Under the pieces are notes generated by a model. It did not search any database. It was given only the letters and a program-made list of their open reading frames with translations, and was not told the DNA's origin. A stretch of 14,824 bases of DNA from Actinobacteria bacterium 13_1_20CM_4_69_9 (lineage in GTDB: Bacteria > Actinomycetota > Thermoleophilia > Gaiellales > Gaiellaceae): assembly GCA_001920085.1 (NCBI GenBank), contig MNJC01000082.1, positions 1-14,824 of the forward strand, in the 5' to 3' direction. The number at the start of each line of letters is the position of its first letter. Position 1 is the first letter of the stretch. A program made the translations under genes and the position numbers. Shown here piece by piece: positions 5,633 through 12,460 of the stretch.

Positions 5633-6606
5633 GCAGCGGCGACGACCACTGCGAACACCACGTAGAGCGCGATGATCGCCGCGCCCTCGCGGCGCGTCAG
5701 GCCCCGGCCGAAGCCGAGCGCGACCGCGACGGCCGTCATCCCGACCATCCAGCAGGCGGCGAAGACCTCGATGCCGCTCGCCGAACCGAGGCCGAGGAAG
5801 AGCGCCGGAATGCAGAGCCCGATGAGGATGTTCGCGTTGTTCGAGTTGAGCGACTCGCTCACGCAGGCGGCCCCACGACCGTGTCGCGCCAACCTCACGG
5901 CGGCGATCAGGTTGGGGATGCTCGTCAGCGCGGCGAGCACCAGCGCGCCGATGACGACGTCGGACACGTCCCAGCGGTCGGCGAGCGATTGCGCGGCCGC
6001 GACCATGCCGTAGGCGCCACCGACGACGGCGGCGAGCGCAGGGACCACGGCGAGCGCATCGACGCCGGTGGCCGGCCGCGCGAACTCGTCGCGCCGCGCG
6101 TCCTGCTGCTCCTCGACGACGGCTTCGCGAAGGAAGTGGGGTAGGCGCGCGCGGGCCCGCGCGTGGAGCGCGGACACCGTCACGTATGGCGCCAAGGCGA
6201 GCAGGGCGAGGATGAAGCCGGCAGCACCGGGTAGGACGCCGACCGCCACGAGCCCCCCGATGATGGCGACCGCGATCGGGACCCCACCCGTCAGCACCAG
6301 CCCATGCGCGTGAATCCGGACTGGGCCGGCGATCAACGCCGACACCCCGAGCAACCCCGCGAGGTTGAAGACGTTCGAGCCGACGACGACTCCGACGCCC
6401 GTGTCCTCGTGGCCGGCCACGATCGCAGCGACGGCGGAGGCGATCTCCGGGGCATCGGCGCCGAGCGCGGTCACGATCCCGAGCAGCGCCTCGGAGAAGC
6501 CCAGCCGCTCACCGATCCGGTCGAGCTCTCGCGCGAGCACGACACTCGAGGCGACCGTCAGGGCGAATGCACCGGCAAAGACCAGCAGCGCGACCGGGAT
6601 CGACAT
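5629..6606 (-). CDS. CaCA-family sodium/calcium (cation) exchanger
   Basis: This 325-residue polytopic membrane protein has two internally homologous halves of about five helices each, separated by a charged cytoplasmic loop (about residues 148-182, with HARARARLPHFLREAVVEE). The alpha-1 repeat reads TALGADAPEIASAVAAIVAG then GVVVGSNVFNLAGLLG, retaining the ion-binding glutamate (E54). The alpha-2 repeat reads ALTSIPNLIAAVRLA then LNSNNANILIGL. There the glutamate expected after Ser-Ile/Leu-Pro is asparagine (N232), so ion selectivity may differ from classical calcium exchangers. The ATG at 6606 is chosen because a hydrophobic helix follows at once. The frame stays open upstream, but only antisense to purA. 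Only 27 bp separate it from the divergent purA start. Exported ion: Ca2+ by family, not proven. Confidence 0.85.
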   Translation of the reverse strand: MSIPVALLVFAGAFALTVASSVVLARELDRIGERLGFSEALLGIVTALGADAPEIASAVAAIVAGHEDTGVGVVVGSNVFNLAGLLGVSALIAGPVRIHAHGLVLTGGVPIAVAIIGGLVAVGVLPGAAGFILALLALAPYVTVSALHARARARLPHFLREAVVEEQQDARRDEFARPATGVDALAVVPALAAVVGGAYGMVAAAQSLADRWDVSDVVIGALVLAALTSIPNLIAAVRLARHGRGAACVSESLNSNNANILIGLCIPALFLGLGSASGIEVFAACWMVGMTAVAVALGFGRGLTRREGAAIIALYVVFAVVVAAA

Positions 6607-6619
6607 CGGGGCACTCTGG

Positions 6620-6625
6620 CAGACT
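6620..6625 (+). promoter_or_regulatory. Candidate minus-10 of purA (leaderless start)
   Basis: CAGACT ends 8 nt before the GTG start of purA, the same spacing as TAGACT before purB. No Shine-Dalgarno lies between. On the opposite strand CAGAGT (6618 down to 6613) ends 6 nt before the exchanger ATG. The first base deviates from TANNNT, so support is moderate at best. Confidence 0.35.
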
Positions 6626-6633
6626 CCTTCGCC

Positions 6634-7893
6634 GTGCCCGCGACCGTGATTGTCGGTGCGCAGTGGGGTGACGAAGGAAAAGGCAAGATCGTCGATCTGC
6701 TGGCGCTCGACTCCGACATCGTCTGCCGCTACCAGGGCGGCCCCAACGCCGGGCACACCATCGTCGTCGGCGAGGAGACGTTCAAGATCCGGCAGATCCC
6801 GAGCGGCGTGATCCGCGGCAAGACCTGCGTCATCGGCGCCGGCTGCGTGCTCGATCCCGAGGTGTTCCTCAACGAAGTCGACGAGCTCGAGTCCCGCGGC
6901 CAGTCCACCGCCGACGTGCACGTGTCGGGCGAGACGCACCTGATCATGCCTTGGCACGTCGCGCTCGACCAGGCGTCGGAGCGGCGCCTGGGGAAGCTGC
7001 AGATCGGAACCACACGCCGCGGCATCGGCCCCTGCTACGCGGACAAGGCTGCGCGGATCGGCATTCGCGTTCAGGACGTGCTCGACCCCAAGATCCTGCG
7101 CCAGAAGATCGAGGTCGCGCTCGCCGAGAAGAACGTCTGGCTCGAGCGCGTCTACGGCGTCGACCCCCTCGAGCTCGACGAGCTCGCCGAGCGGTACGAG
7201 TCGTACGCCCGGCGCCTGCGGAACTACGTCGCCGACACGTCCCTCCTCGTCGACCGCGCCCTGCACGATGGGCGCAAGGTGCTCCTCGAGGGCGGCCAGG
7301 GCACGCTGCTCGACCTCGACCACGGGACGTATCCGTTCGTGACGTCGTCGAGCACGGTCGCCGCAAACGCGGCGACCGGCGTCGGCATCGGCCCGAATCG
7401 GATCGACCGCGTCGTCGGCGTCGCGAAGGCGTACGTCACCCGGGTCGGCGAGGGGCCGTTTCCGACGGAGATCGAGGGGCCTGACCAGCGCCGCGTGCAG
7501 GAGCTCGGCGGCGAGGTCGGCACGGTCACCGGCCGCACGCGGCGCTGCGGCTGGCTCGACCTCGTCGCGCTGCGCTACGCGGTCCGGCTGAACGGGATCA
7601 CGTCACTGGCGCTGACGAAGCTCGACGTGCTCTCCGCCTTCGCCGAGGTCCCCGTGTGCGTCGCGTACCGGCTGCGGGACGGGAGCGAGACCAACGAGTT
7701 CCCGGCCCACCAGAGCGACTTCCACCACTGCAGGCCCGTCTACGAGACGCTGTCCGGCTGGCAGGAGCCGATCACCGACGGCTTGCCGGACGCCGCACGC
7801 GCCTACGTCGACTTCGTCGAGCACCAGCTCGGCGTGGAGATCTCGCTGGTCGGCACCGGCGCCGAGCGCGAGCGCGTCGTCGCGCTGCACTAG
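6634..7893 (+). CDS. purA: Adenylosuccinate synthetase
   Basis: PurA joins IMP and aspartate using GTP to make adenylosuccinate, the first committed step to AMP. The 419-residue product is close to the family length. The phosphate loop GDEGKGK is at residues 12-18, with catalytic D13, and NAGHT at 38-42 holds catalytic H41. Also seen are IGTTRRGIGPCYADKAAR, VLLEGGQGTLLDLDHGTYP (part of the IMP site), TGRTRRCGWLDLVALRYA and the GTP-base motif LTKLDVLS. The GTG at 6634 gives the usual short N-terminus (VPATVIVGAQWGDEG). Upstream in-frame sequence is antisense to the exchanger and not PurA-like. No Shine-Dalgarno is visible; a minus-10-like hexamer 8 nt upstream suggests a leaderless mRNA. The stop shares CTAG with the GNAT gene. 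Confidence 0.96.
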   Translation: MPATVIVGAQWGDEGKGKIVDLLALDSDIVCRYQGGPNAGHTIVVGEETFKIRQIPSGVIRGKTCVIGAGCVLDPEVFLNEVDELESRGQSTADVHVSGETHLIMPWHVALDQASERRLGKLQIGTTRRGIGPCYADKAARIGIRVQDVLDPKILRQKIEVALAEKNVWLERVYGVDPLELDELAERYESYARRLRNYVADTSLLVDRALHDGRKVLLEGGQGTLLDLDHGTYPFVTSSSTVAANAATGVGIGPNRIDRVVGVAKAYVTRVGEGPFPTEIEGPDQRRVQELGGEVGTVTGRTRRCGWLDLVALRYAVRLNGITSLALTKLDVLSAFAEVPVCVAYRLRDGSETNEFPAHQSDFHHCRPVYETLSGWQEPITDGLPDAARAYVDFVEHQLGVEISLVGTGAERERVVALH

Positions 7894-8330
7894 GACAGGC
7901 GCAGCTCGTACAGCAAACGGCACTGGCCCTGCCGCGGCGCGTCCCCGGGCATACGCGCGAAGCCGTGGGCCTCGTAGAGGCGCCGCGCAGCAACCATGCG
8001 TTCGCTCGTGTCGAGGCGGACCGCGCTCATGTCGTGTGCGCGCGCCCAGTCGAGCGCGATCCCGAGCAGCTCCCGGCCGAGGCCGCGACCGCGCGCGTCG
8101 GGACGGAGGTACATCCGCTTCAGCTCGACCGTGCTGTTGCCGAGGTCGCGAAGCGCCGCCGATCCGACGACGTCGCCCCCATCCTCCGCGATCCAAAGCG
8201 CGGCGTACGAGGCCCCCGGATCGTCGAGGTCGCCGTCGAGCCCCGGGTCCGGCTCGAAGCCGAACTCGCGCAGCGTGTCCTGGACGAGCGAGCGGAAGCC
8301 ATCGGTGTGACGCCGCTCGAACGGGACGAT
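7890..8330 (-). CDS. GNAT-family N-acetyltransferase; start appears to be ATC
   Basis: The product, about 146 residues, belongs to the acetyl-CoA-dependent GNAT superfamily; the substrate is unknown. The region WIAEDGGDVVGSAALRDLG forms the central strands. VELKRMYLRPDARGRGLGREL (split over residues 69-88) holds the acetyl-CoA pyrophosphate loop R-GRGLG-R, and LYEAHGF near residue 118 is a typical motif B ending. The last strand is LLYELRLS. The expected N-terminus is (M)VPFERRHTDGFRSLVQ, but the codon there is ATC, positioned exactly where TAATG coupling to the upstream gene would put ATG (the sequence is TAATC). No ATG, GTG or TTG occurs in frame until the ATG of RMYLRP. Either an unusual start or a base error. 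Overlaps the purA stop in CTAG. Confidence 0.82.
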   Translation of the reverse strand: MVPFERRHTDGFRSLVQDTLREFGFEPDPGLDGDLDDPGASYAALWIAEDGGDVVGSAALRDLGNSTVELKRMYLRPDARGRGLGRELLGIALDWARAHDMSAVRLDTSERMVAARRLYEAHGFARMPGDAPRQGQCRLLYELRLS

Positions 8331-8653
8331 TAAGGCGCGCCTGCCTCGAGCAGGAACTCGTAAACCTCGCGGTAGTTGTTGACCGCGAGCGCGACATCGC
8401 CCGCCGAGACGGCGTCGGGATCGCCGGCGAGGAGCCGTGTGATCTCTCGTGCCGCGAGGAAGTCGGCGACGACGTCGCGGCCGTCGCCCTCGCGCACGAC
8501 GGGATCCTCGATCGCGTAGCCGCGCTCCTCGAGCATCTCCTGGACCAGCTCGTCGAGCTCGGGCAGGACGTCGCGCGGCGACTCCTCGAGGTCCTCCTCG
8601 AGGGACGACCAGCGGCTCTCCCACTCGTGGCGATCGAGTCCGGGCTCGAGCAT
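8330..8653 (-). CDS. Conserved hypothetical acidic protein
   Basis: The product is 107 residues, strongly acidic and predicted mostly helical, beginning MLEPGLDRHEWESRWSSLEE. It contains LPELDELVQEMLEERGY (about residues 30-46) and ends NNYREVYEFLLEAG. I do not recognise a named family, though the sequence has the look of a soluble helical-bundle protein conserved in this lineage; there are no cysteines or membrane segments. GGAG lies a few bases before the ATG, which supports this start. It is first in a two-gene minus-strand unit with the GNAT acetyltransferase (TAATC junction). It is divergent from purD, with 44 bp between starts. Function unknown; a role with the acetyltransferase is possible by position only. 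Confidence 0.72.
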   Translation of the reverse strand: MLEPGLDRHEWESRWSSLEEDLEESPRDVLPELDELVQEMLEERGYAIEDPVVREGDGRDVVADFLAAREITRLLAGDPDAVSAGDVALAVNNYREVYEFLLEAGAP

Positions 8654-8685
8654 CGCTCCGTACCTTACGCCGTCCGGCGCCCTTC

Positions 8686-8691
8686 TAAACT
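8686..8691 (+). promoter_or_regulatory. Candidate minus-10 of purD (leaderless start)
   Basis: TAAACT fits the actinobacterial TANNNT minus-10. It ends 6 nt before the GTG start of purD, so the transcript would begin at or next to the start codon. No Shine-Dalgarno fits between. The minus-35 region is weak. The whole divergent gap is only 44 bp. Confidence 0.5.
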
Positions 8692-8697
8692 CGGTGT

Positions 8698-9366
8698 GTG
8701 AGGGTGCTGCTGGTCGGTTCCGGCGGACGCGAGCACGCGCTCGCGTGGAAGCTCAGCCAGGCCTCCACTCTCGAGGAGCTGCACGCGGCGCCGGGGAACC
8801 CCGGAATCGCACGGCTCGGCCGCTGCCATCCCGTGCGCGCCGAGGACGGAGAAGGCTTGCTCGGGCTTGCCGGCGCGCTGGAGATCGACCTCGTGGTCGT
8901 CGGCCCGGAAGCTCCGCTCGTTGCGGGCGTCGCGGACGAGCTCCGCCATCTCGGCGTCGCCGTCTTCGGCCCGAGCGCCGGAGCTGCGCGGATCGAGGGC
9001 TCCAAGTCGTTCGCCAAGGAGGTGATGAGGGCGGCCGACGTCCCGACCGCGGAGTCCCTTTCGGTCGCACGTGCGCCGTGCGTGATCAAGGCCGACGGGC
9101 TCGCTGCGGGCAAGGGCGTCTTCGTCTGCCACACACAGGAGGAGCTCGACGAAGCCTTGCTCTCTGCGGCGACCTTCGGCGACTCGATCGTGATCGAGGA
9201 GCTGCTCGAGGGCGAGGAGGTCTCGGTGTTCGCGCTCTGCGACGGCGTGCGCGCGCTGCCGCTGCCGGCCGTTCAGGACTTCAAGCGCATCGGCGAGGAC
9301 GACCAGGGCCCGAACACGGGTGGCATGGGCTCGTACTCGCCCGTGGCCGCGGACATCGAGAGCGCG
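8698..9366 (+). CDS. purD: Phosphoribosylamine-glycine ligase (GARS), N-terminal part (gene interrupted near 9365)
   Basis: PurD makes glycinamide ribonucleotide from phosphoribosylamine, glycine and ATP. About 223 residues are recognisable from the GTG start: VRVLLVGSGGREHALAWKL, the APGNPGIARLG turn, DLVVVGPEAPLVAGVADEL, SKSFAKEVMR, the ATP-grasp strands CVIKADGLAAGKGVFVC and EELLEGEEVSVFAL, then DFKRIGEDDQGPNTGGMGSY. Homology ends at about SPVAADIESA. Translation would continue out of frame to 9654. The family has further residues here that hold the ATP/Mg ligands of the ATP-grasp fold; these are absent. The rest of the gene resumes one frame over. The start gives the standard PurD beginning with a minus-10-like TAAACT 6 nt upstream. 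Confidence 0.88.
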
Positions 9367-9736
9367 ACTCGACGGCGACCTCCTCGAGCTCCTCGTCGCC
9401 GCCGCGCGGGGCGACCTGTCCGCGACGAGCGTGGGCGTCGGCGAGAACGCTGCGGTCACCGTCGTGCTCGCAGCGGGCGACTATCCCGCCGCGGGCGATG
9501 TCGGCACGCCGATCGACGGAATCGCGGACGCCGAGGCGACGGGAGCACTCGTGTTCCACGCCGGGACGGCCCTCAAGAACGACCGGATCGTCACGAACGG
9601 CGGGCGCATCCTGAACGTCACCGGAGTCGACTCGAACGTGGCGGCGGCGCGTGACCGCGCCTACGCGGCGTGCGAGCTGATTTCGTTCCCGAGCATGCGC
9701 TACCGTCGAGACATCGCCGCCGTCACACATGTCTGA
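9365..9736 (+). CDS. purD: Phosphoribosylamine-glycine ligase (GARS), C-terminal part
   Basis: This is the C-terminal GARS domain: RLDGDLLELLVAAARGD, then AAVTVVLAAGDYPAAGD, GALVFHAGTAL, VTNGGRILNVTGVDS and MRYRRDIAAV, about 123 codons. It is one frame away from the N-terminal part. Both together make about 345 residues, against the usual 420-430, so roughly 75-80 codons are missing. The lost block should include the EFNxRFGDPE segment of the ATP-grasp site, without which the enzyme should be inactive. No ribosome site marks an independent start (the nearest ATG, at 9320, precedes the junction). The TGA overlaps the purE ATG in ATGTCTGA. Confidence 0.86.
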   Translation, partial: RLDGDLLELLVAAARGDLSATSVGVGENAAVTVVLAAGDYPAAGDVGTPIDGIADAEATGALVFHAGTALKNDRIVTNGGRILNVTGVDSNVAAARDRAYAACELISFPSMRYRRDIAAVTHV

Positions 9737-10142
9737 CCCCGTCGTCGGCATCGTCGTCGGCTCCGAGTCCGACCGCGAGCGGATGCAGGACGCGCTCGAC
9801 GAGCTGGACGCGAGGGGGATCCCGCACGAGTTCGAGGTCCGCTCGGCGCATCGTCAGCCCGACGCCGTGGCCGAGTACGGACGCACCGCGCGCGAGCGCG
9901 GCCTGCGTGTGCTGATCGCCGGCGCAGGGCTCGCGGCGGCGCTGCCGGGCGTGCTCGCCGCGCACACCGACCTGCCCGTGATCGGCGTGCCGCTGCGGTC
10001 CTCGAAGAGCGTCCTCGACGGTCTCGACGCGCTGCTCTCCATCGTCCAGATGCCGCCCGGAGTGCCGGTCGCGTGCGTCGGTGTCGACAGCGCCAAGAAC
10101 GCGGCCGTCCTCGCCGCGAGAATCCTGGGACCGCCCTCCTGA
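9729..10142 (+). CDS. purE: N5-carboxyaminoimidazole ribonucleotide mutase (PurE)
   Basis: PurE converts N5-CAIR to CAIR in IMP synthesis; class I enzymes work with PurK, which is not in this window. The 137-residue product is a normal single-domain length. Visible are GSESDRERM (residues 11-19, phosphate binding), RSAHRQP (38-44, with catalytic H41), IAGAGLAAALPGVLAAHT (63-80), LPVIGVPL and SIVQMPPGVPVA. At residue 71, where E. coli PurE has the second conserved histidine (GAGGAAHLPG), there is alanine, and G68 is leucine. The gene overlaps the end of purD by 8 bp (ATGTCTGA), so it is coupled. purB follows 22 bp later, apparently with its own promoter. Confidence 0.93.
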   Translation: MSDPVVGIVVGSESDRERMQDALDELDARGIPHEFEVRSAHRQPDAVAEYGRTARERGLRVLIAGAGLAAALPGVLAAHTDLPVIGVPLRSSKSVLDGLDALLSIVQMPPGVPVACVGVDSAKNAAVLAARILGPPS

Positions 10143-10150
10143 CCCCTCTC

Positions 10151-10156
10151 TAGACT
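10151..10156 (+). promoter_or_regulatory. Candidate minus-10 of purB (leaderless start)
   Basis: TAGACT matches TANNNT and ends 8 nt before the purB GTG, in the 22-bp gap after purE. No Shine-Dalgarno is visible in the gap. The minus-35 would lie in the last purE codons and is not obvious. It suggests that purB-purC-purS-purQ can be transcribed separately from purD-purE. Confidence 0.48.
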
Positions 10157-10164
10157 GCACACCG

Positions 10165-11004
10165 GTGATCGCGCGCTACGCCCGCCCGGCCATGGCCAAG
10201 ATCTGGTCGGACGAGAGCAGGCTCGGGCGCTGGCTGGAAGTGGAGCTGGCCGCGCTCGAGGCGTGGGCCGAAGTCGGCGCCGTACCGACCGGCGACGTGG
10301 CCGACATCCGCGCACGCGCCGTGCCGCCCTCGCCAGAGCGCGTGGCCGAGATCGAGCGCGTCACCGACCACGATGTGGCCGCATTCGTCGACGCCGTCGC
10401 CGAGCAACTCGGGCCGCCCGGGCGCTGGGTCCACTTCGGGCTGACATCCTCCGACGTCGTCGACACGGCGCTGTCGCTCCAGATCGAGGACGCCGGGCGC
10501 CTCATCCTCGCCGGCATCGATCGGTCGCTCGAGGCGGTGGTGACGCAGGCCGAAACGCACCGCACGACGATCTGCATCGGACGCTCGCACGGCATCCACG
10601 CCGAGCCGACGACCTTCGGTTGGAAGCTCTGCGGCTGGGCGTTCGAGCTCGACCGAGCGCGCACGCGACTCGAGCACGCACTCGAGACGAACCGCGTCGG
10701 CCAGCTGTCGGGAACGGTCGGAACGTACGCGCAGCTCGACCCCGAGGTCGAGCGGATCGCGTGCGAGCGGCTCGGCCTCGAGCCCGACCCGCTCTCGACG
10801 CAGGTGATCGCGCGCGACCGTCACGCGGAGCTCCTCGGCGCGCTGGCGCTGGCCGCGACCTCGCTCGAGCGCTTCGCGACGGAGATCCGCCACCTCGCGC
10901 GCACGGAGGTGCGCGAGGTCGAGGAACCATTCGCCGCCGGCATGAAGGGGTCGTCCGCAATGCCGCACAAGCGCAACCCGAAAGTCGCCGAGCGCATCTG
11001 CGGC
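10165..11004 (+). CDS. purB: Adenylosuccinate lyase, N-terminal part (gene interrupted near 11003)
   Basis: PurB cleaves SAICAR to AICAR and adenylosuccinate to AMP, releasing fumarate. About 280 residues are in frame from the GTG start, beginning VIARYARPAMAKIWSDESR. Three family regions are visible: HFGLTSSDVVDTA (residues 90-102), GRSHGIHAEPTTFG (139-152, with active-site histidines H142 and H145) and the signature GSSAMPHKRNPK (262-273) on the flexible loop. Homology ends at VAERICGL. Translation would continue out of frame to 11154. The next conserved segment, normally containing an E-N-x-A-L-W-H-E-R-D-I-S-H-S-S-type motif, is absent. An in-frame ATG ten codons in could also serve as start, but the GTG fits the lineage-typical beginning. 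Confidence 0.88.
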
Positions 11005-11359
11005 CTACTACATGCTCGACCGTTTCCACTGGATCGTCGCGGGGCTCGTCGTCTATCCCGCGCGGACGCGCCGCAACCTGGACGCGAGCCATGGCCTCTT
11101 CTTCAGCCACCGCCTGCTGCTAGCGCTCGTCGAGTCCGGCCTGCCGCGCGATGAGGCGTATCGCGCGGTGCAGGACCACGCGATGCGCGCCTGGGAAGAA
11201 GAGACCGACTTCACCGAGCTCGTCCGGGCGGACGGCGAGCTCGCCGGCCGCGTCGACCTCGACGCCGTCTTCGACCTGGACGCGACCGTCCGTCATGTCG
11301 ACACCGTCTTCGACCGCCTGCACGCCCTCGTCCAGAAGGAGGAACCGATTCATGCCTGA
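11003..11359 (+). CDS. purB: Adenylosuccinate lyase, C-terminal part
   Basis: This is the C-terminal domain: YYMLDRFHWIVAGLVVYP, RRNLDASHGLFFSHRLLLAL, ESGLPRDEAYRAVQ and AMRAWEE, ending FDRLHALVQKEEPIHA, about 118 codons. It is one frame away from the N-terminal part. The total of about 397 residues against the usual 430-435 leaves roughly 35-40 codons missing. An ATG occurs at 11012 just inside this part, but it lies within a helix of the fold and has no Shine-Dalgarno, so independent expression is unlikely. The stop overlaps the purC ATG in ATGCCTGA. Confidence 0.86.
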   Translation, partial: AYYMLDRFHWIVAGLVVYPARTRRNLDASHGLFFSHRLLLALVESGLPRDEAYRAVQDHAMRAWEEETDFTELVRADGELAGRVDLDAVFDLDATVRHVDTVFDRLHALVQKEEPIHA

Positions 11360-12215
11360 AGCCGCCCTGCACGTCGGCAGCGGCAAGGTCCGCGAGCTGT
11401 ACGCCCTCGACGACGACCGCCTGCTCCTCGTCGCGAGCGACCGCATCTCGACCTTCGACGTCGTCCTGCCGACCGAGATTCCCGACAAAGGCCGCGTTCT
11501 CACCGGCCTCTCCGCGTTCTGGTTCGCGCGTACCGGCGACGTCTGCGCGAATCACCTGCTCGCGCTGCGCGCCGACGGCCGCTCGACCGAGTGCCGCCGG
11601 CTCGAGATGCTCCCGATCGAGTGTGTCGTGCGCGGCTACCTGTCCGGTTCCGGCTGGAAGGACTACGCCGCGACGGGAGCGGTCTGCGGACACGCCTTGC
11701 CTTCGGGCCTGACGGAGTCGGCGCAACTGCCGGAGCCGATCTTCACGCCGGCCACGAAGGCGACGACCGGGCACGACGAGAACATCGACCGCCGGCAGGC
11801 CGCCGAGCTCGTCGGCGACGAGCTCTTCGCCGAGGTCGAGCGCGTGTCGATCGCGCTCTACCGGTCCGCGGCGGAGCATGCACGCGCACGCGGGATCATC
11901 ATCGCCGACACGAAATTCGAGTTCGGGCTCGACGAAGGGCGCAGGCTGGTGCTCGGCGACGAGGCGCTCACCCCGGACTCCTCGCGCTTCTGGCCGCTGG
12001 ATGGATACACCGCCGGCGGGCCGCAGCCGTCGTTCGACAAGCAGTACGCGCGCGACTACTGCGAGTCGCTCGGCTGGGACAAGACCGACCCGGGTCCCGA
12101 GCTGCCGGACGATGTCGTCGCCGGCACCCGCGCGCGCTACGTCGAGGCGTTCGAGCGGCTCACCGAGCTGGACTTCGACGACTACCTCGCCGATCCGGAG
12201 GTGGTGTTGCGGTGA
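11352..12215 (+). CDS. purC: Phosphoribosylaminoimidazole-succinocarboxamide (SAICAR) synthase
   Basis: PurC joins CAIR and aspartate, using ATP, to make SAICAR, which PurB then cleaves. The 287-residue product appears intact. Visible are VGSGKVRELYALDDDRLLLV (glycine-rich ATP-binding strands near the start), VASDRISTFDVVLP, IECVVRGYLSGSGWKDY, FTPATKATTGHDENID, IIIADTKFEFGLD (about residues 182-194) and SSRFWPLDGY. A strong Shine-Dalgarno, AAGGAGGAA (11336-11344), lies 7 nt before the ATG inside the end of purB. The ATGCCTGA overlap couples the two genes. purS follows with a GTGA overlap. The position next to purB fits, as the two act on consecutive steps. Confidence 0.95.
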   Translation: MPEAALHVGSGKVRELYALDDDRLLLVASDRISTFDVVLPTEIPDKGRVLTGLSAFWFARTGDVCANHLLALRADGRSTECRRLEMLPIECVVRGYLSGSGWKDYAATGAVCGHALPSGLTESAQLPEPIFTPATKATTGHDENIDRRQAAELVGDELFAEVERVSIALYRSAAEHARARGIIIADTKFEFGLDEGRRLVLGDEALTPDSSRFWPLDGYTAGGPQPSFDKQYARDYCESLGWDKTDPGPELPDDVVAGTRARYVEAFERLTELDFDDYLADPEVVLR

Positions 12216-12460
12216 AGGCGACCGTCCTCGTGCGGCCCAAGCAGGGCATCCTCGATCCGCAGGGACAGGCCGTCGAATCGTCGCTGCGGCAGCTCGGCTT
12301 CTCGGTCGGCGGCGCGCGCATCGGCCGGGTGGTCGACCTGGACGTCGACGCCGCCGACGCGGCGGCCGCACGCGCCGAGGTGGAGCGGATGTGCGAGCAG
12401 CTGCTGGCGAACCCGTTGATCGAGAGCTACGAGATCGAGCTTGCGGAGCCGCAGGCGTGA
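12212..12460 (+). CDS. purS: Phosphoribosylformylglycinamidine synthase subunit PurS
   Basis: PurS is the small structural subunit that, with PurQ and the small-type PurL, makes FGAM synthase and is thought to help carry ammonia between the other two. The 82-residue product is the standard size. It begins VKATVLVRPKQGILDPQGQA and includes VGGARIGRVVDLDVDA and the ending LANPLIESYEIEL, all typical of the family. The GTG start overlaps the purC TGA (GTGA), with GGAGGTGG (12198-12205) just upstream as ribosome site. purQ follows in the same GTGA manner. The PurL subunit needed to complete the enzyme is not downstream. Confidence 0.93.
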   Translation: MKATVLVRPKQGILDPQGQAVESSLRQLGFSVGGARIGRVVDLDVDAADAAAARAEVERMCEQLLANPLIESYEIELAEPQA

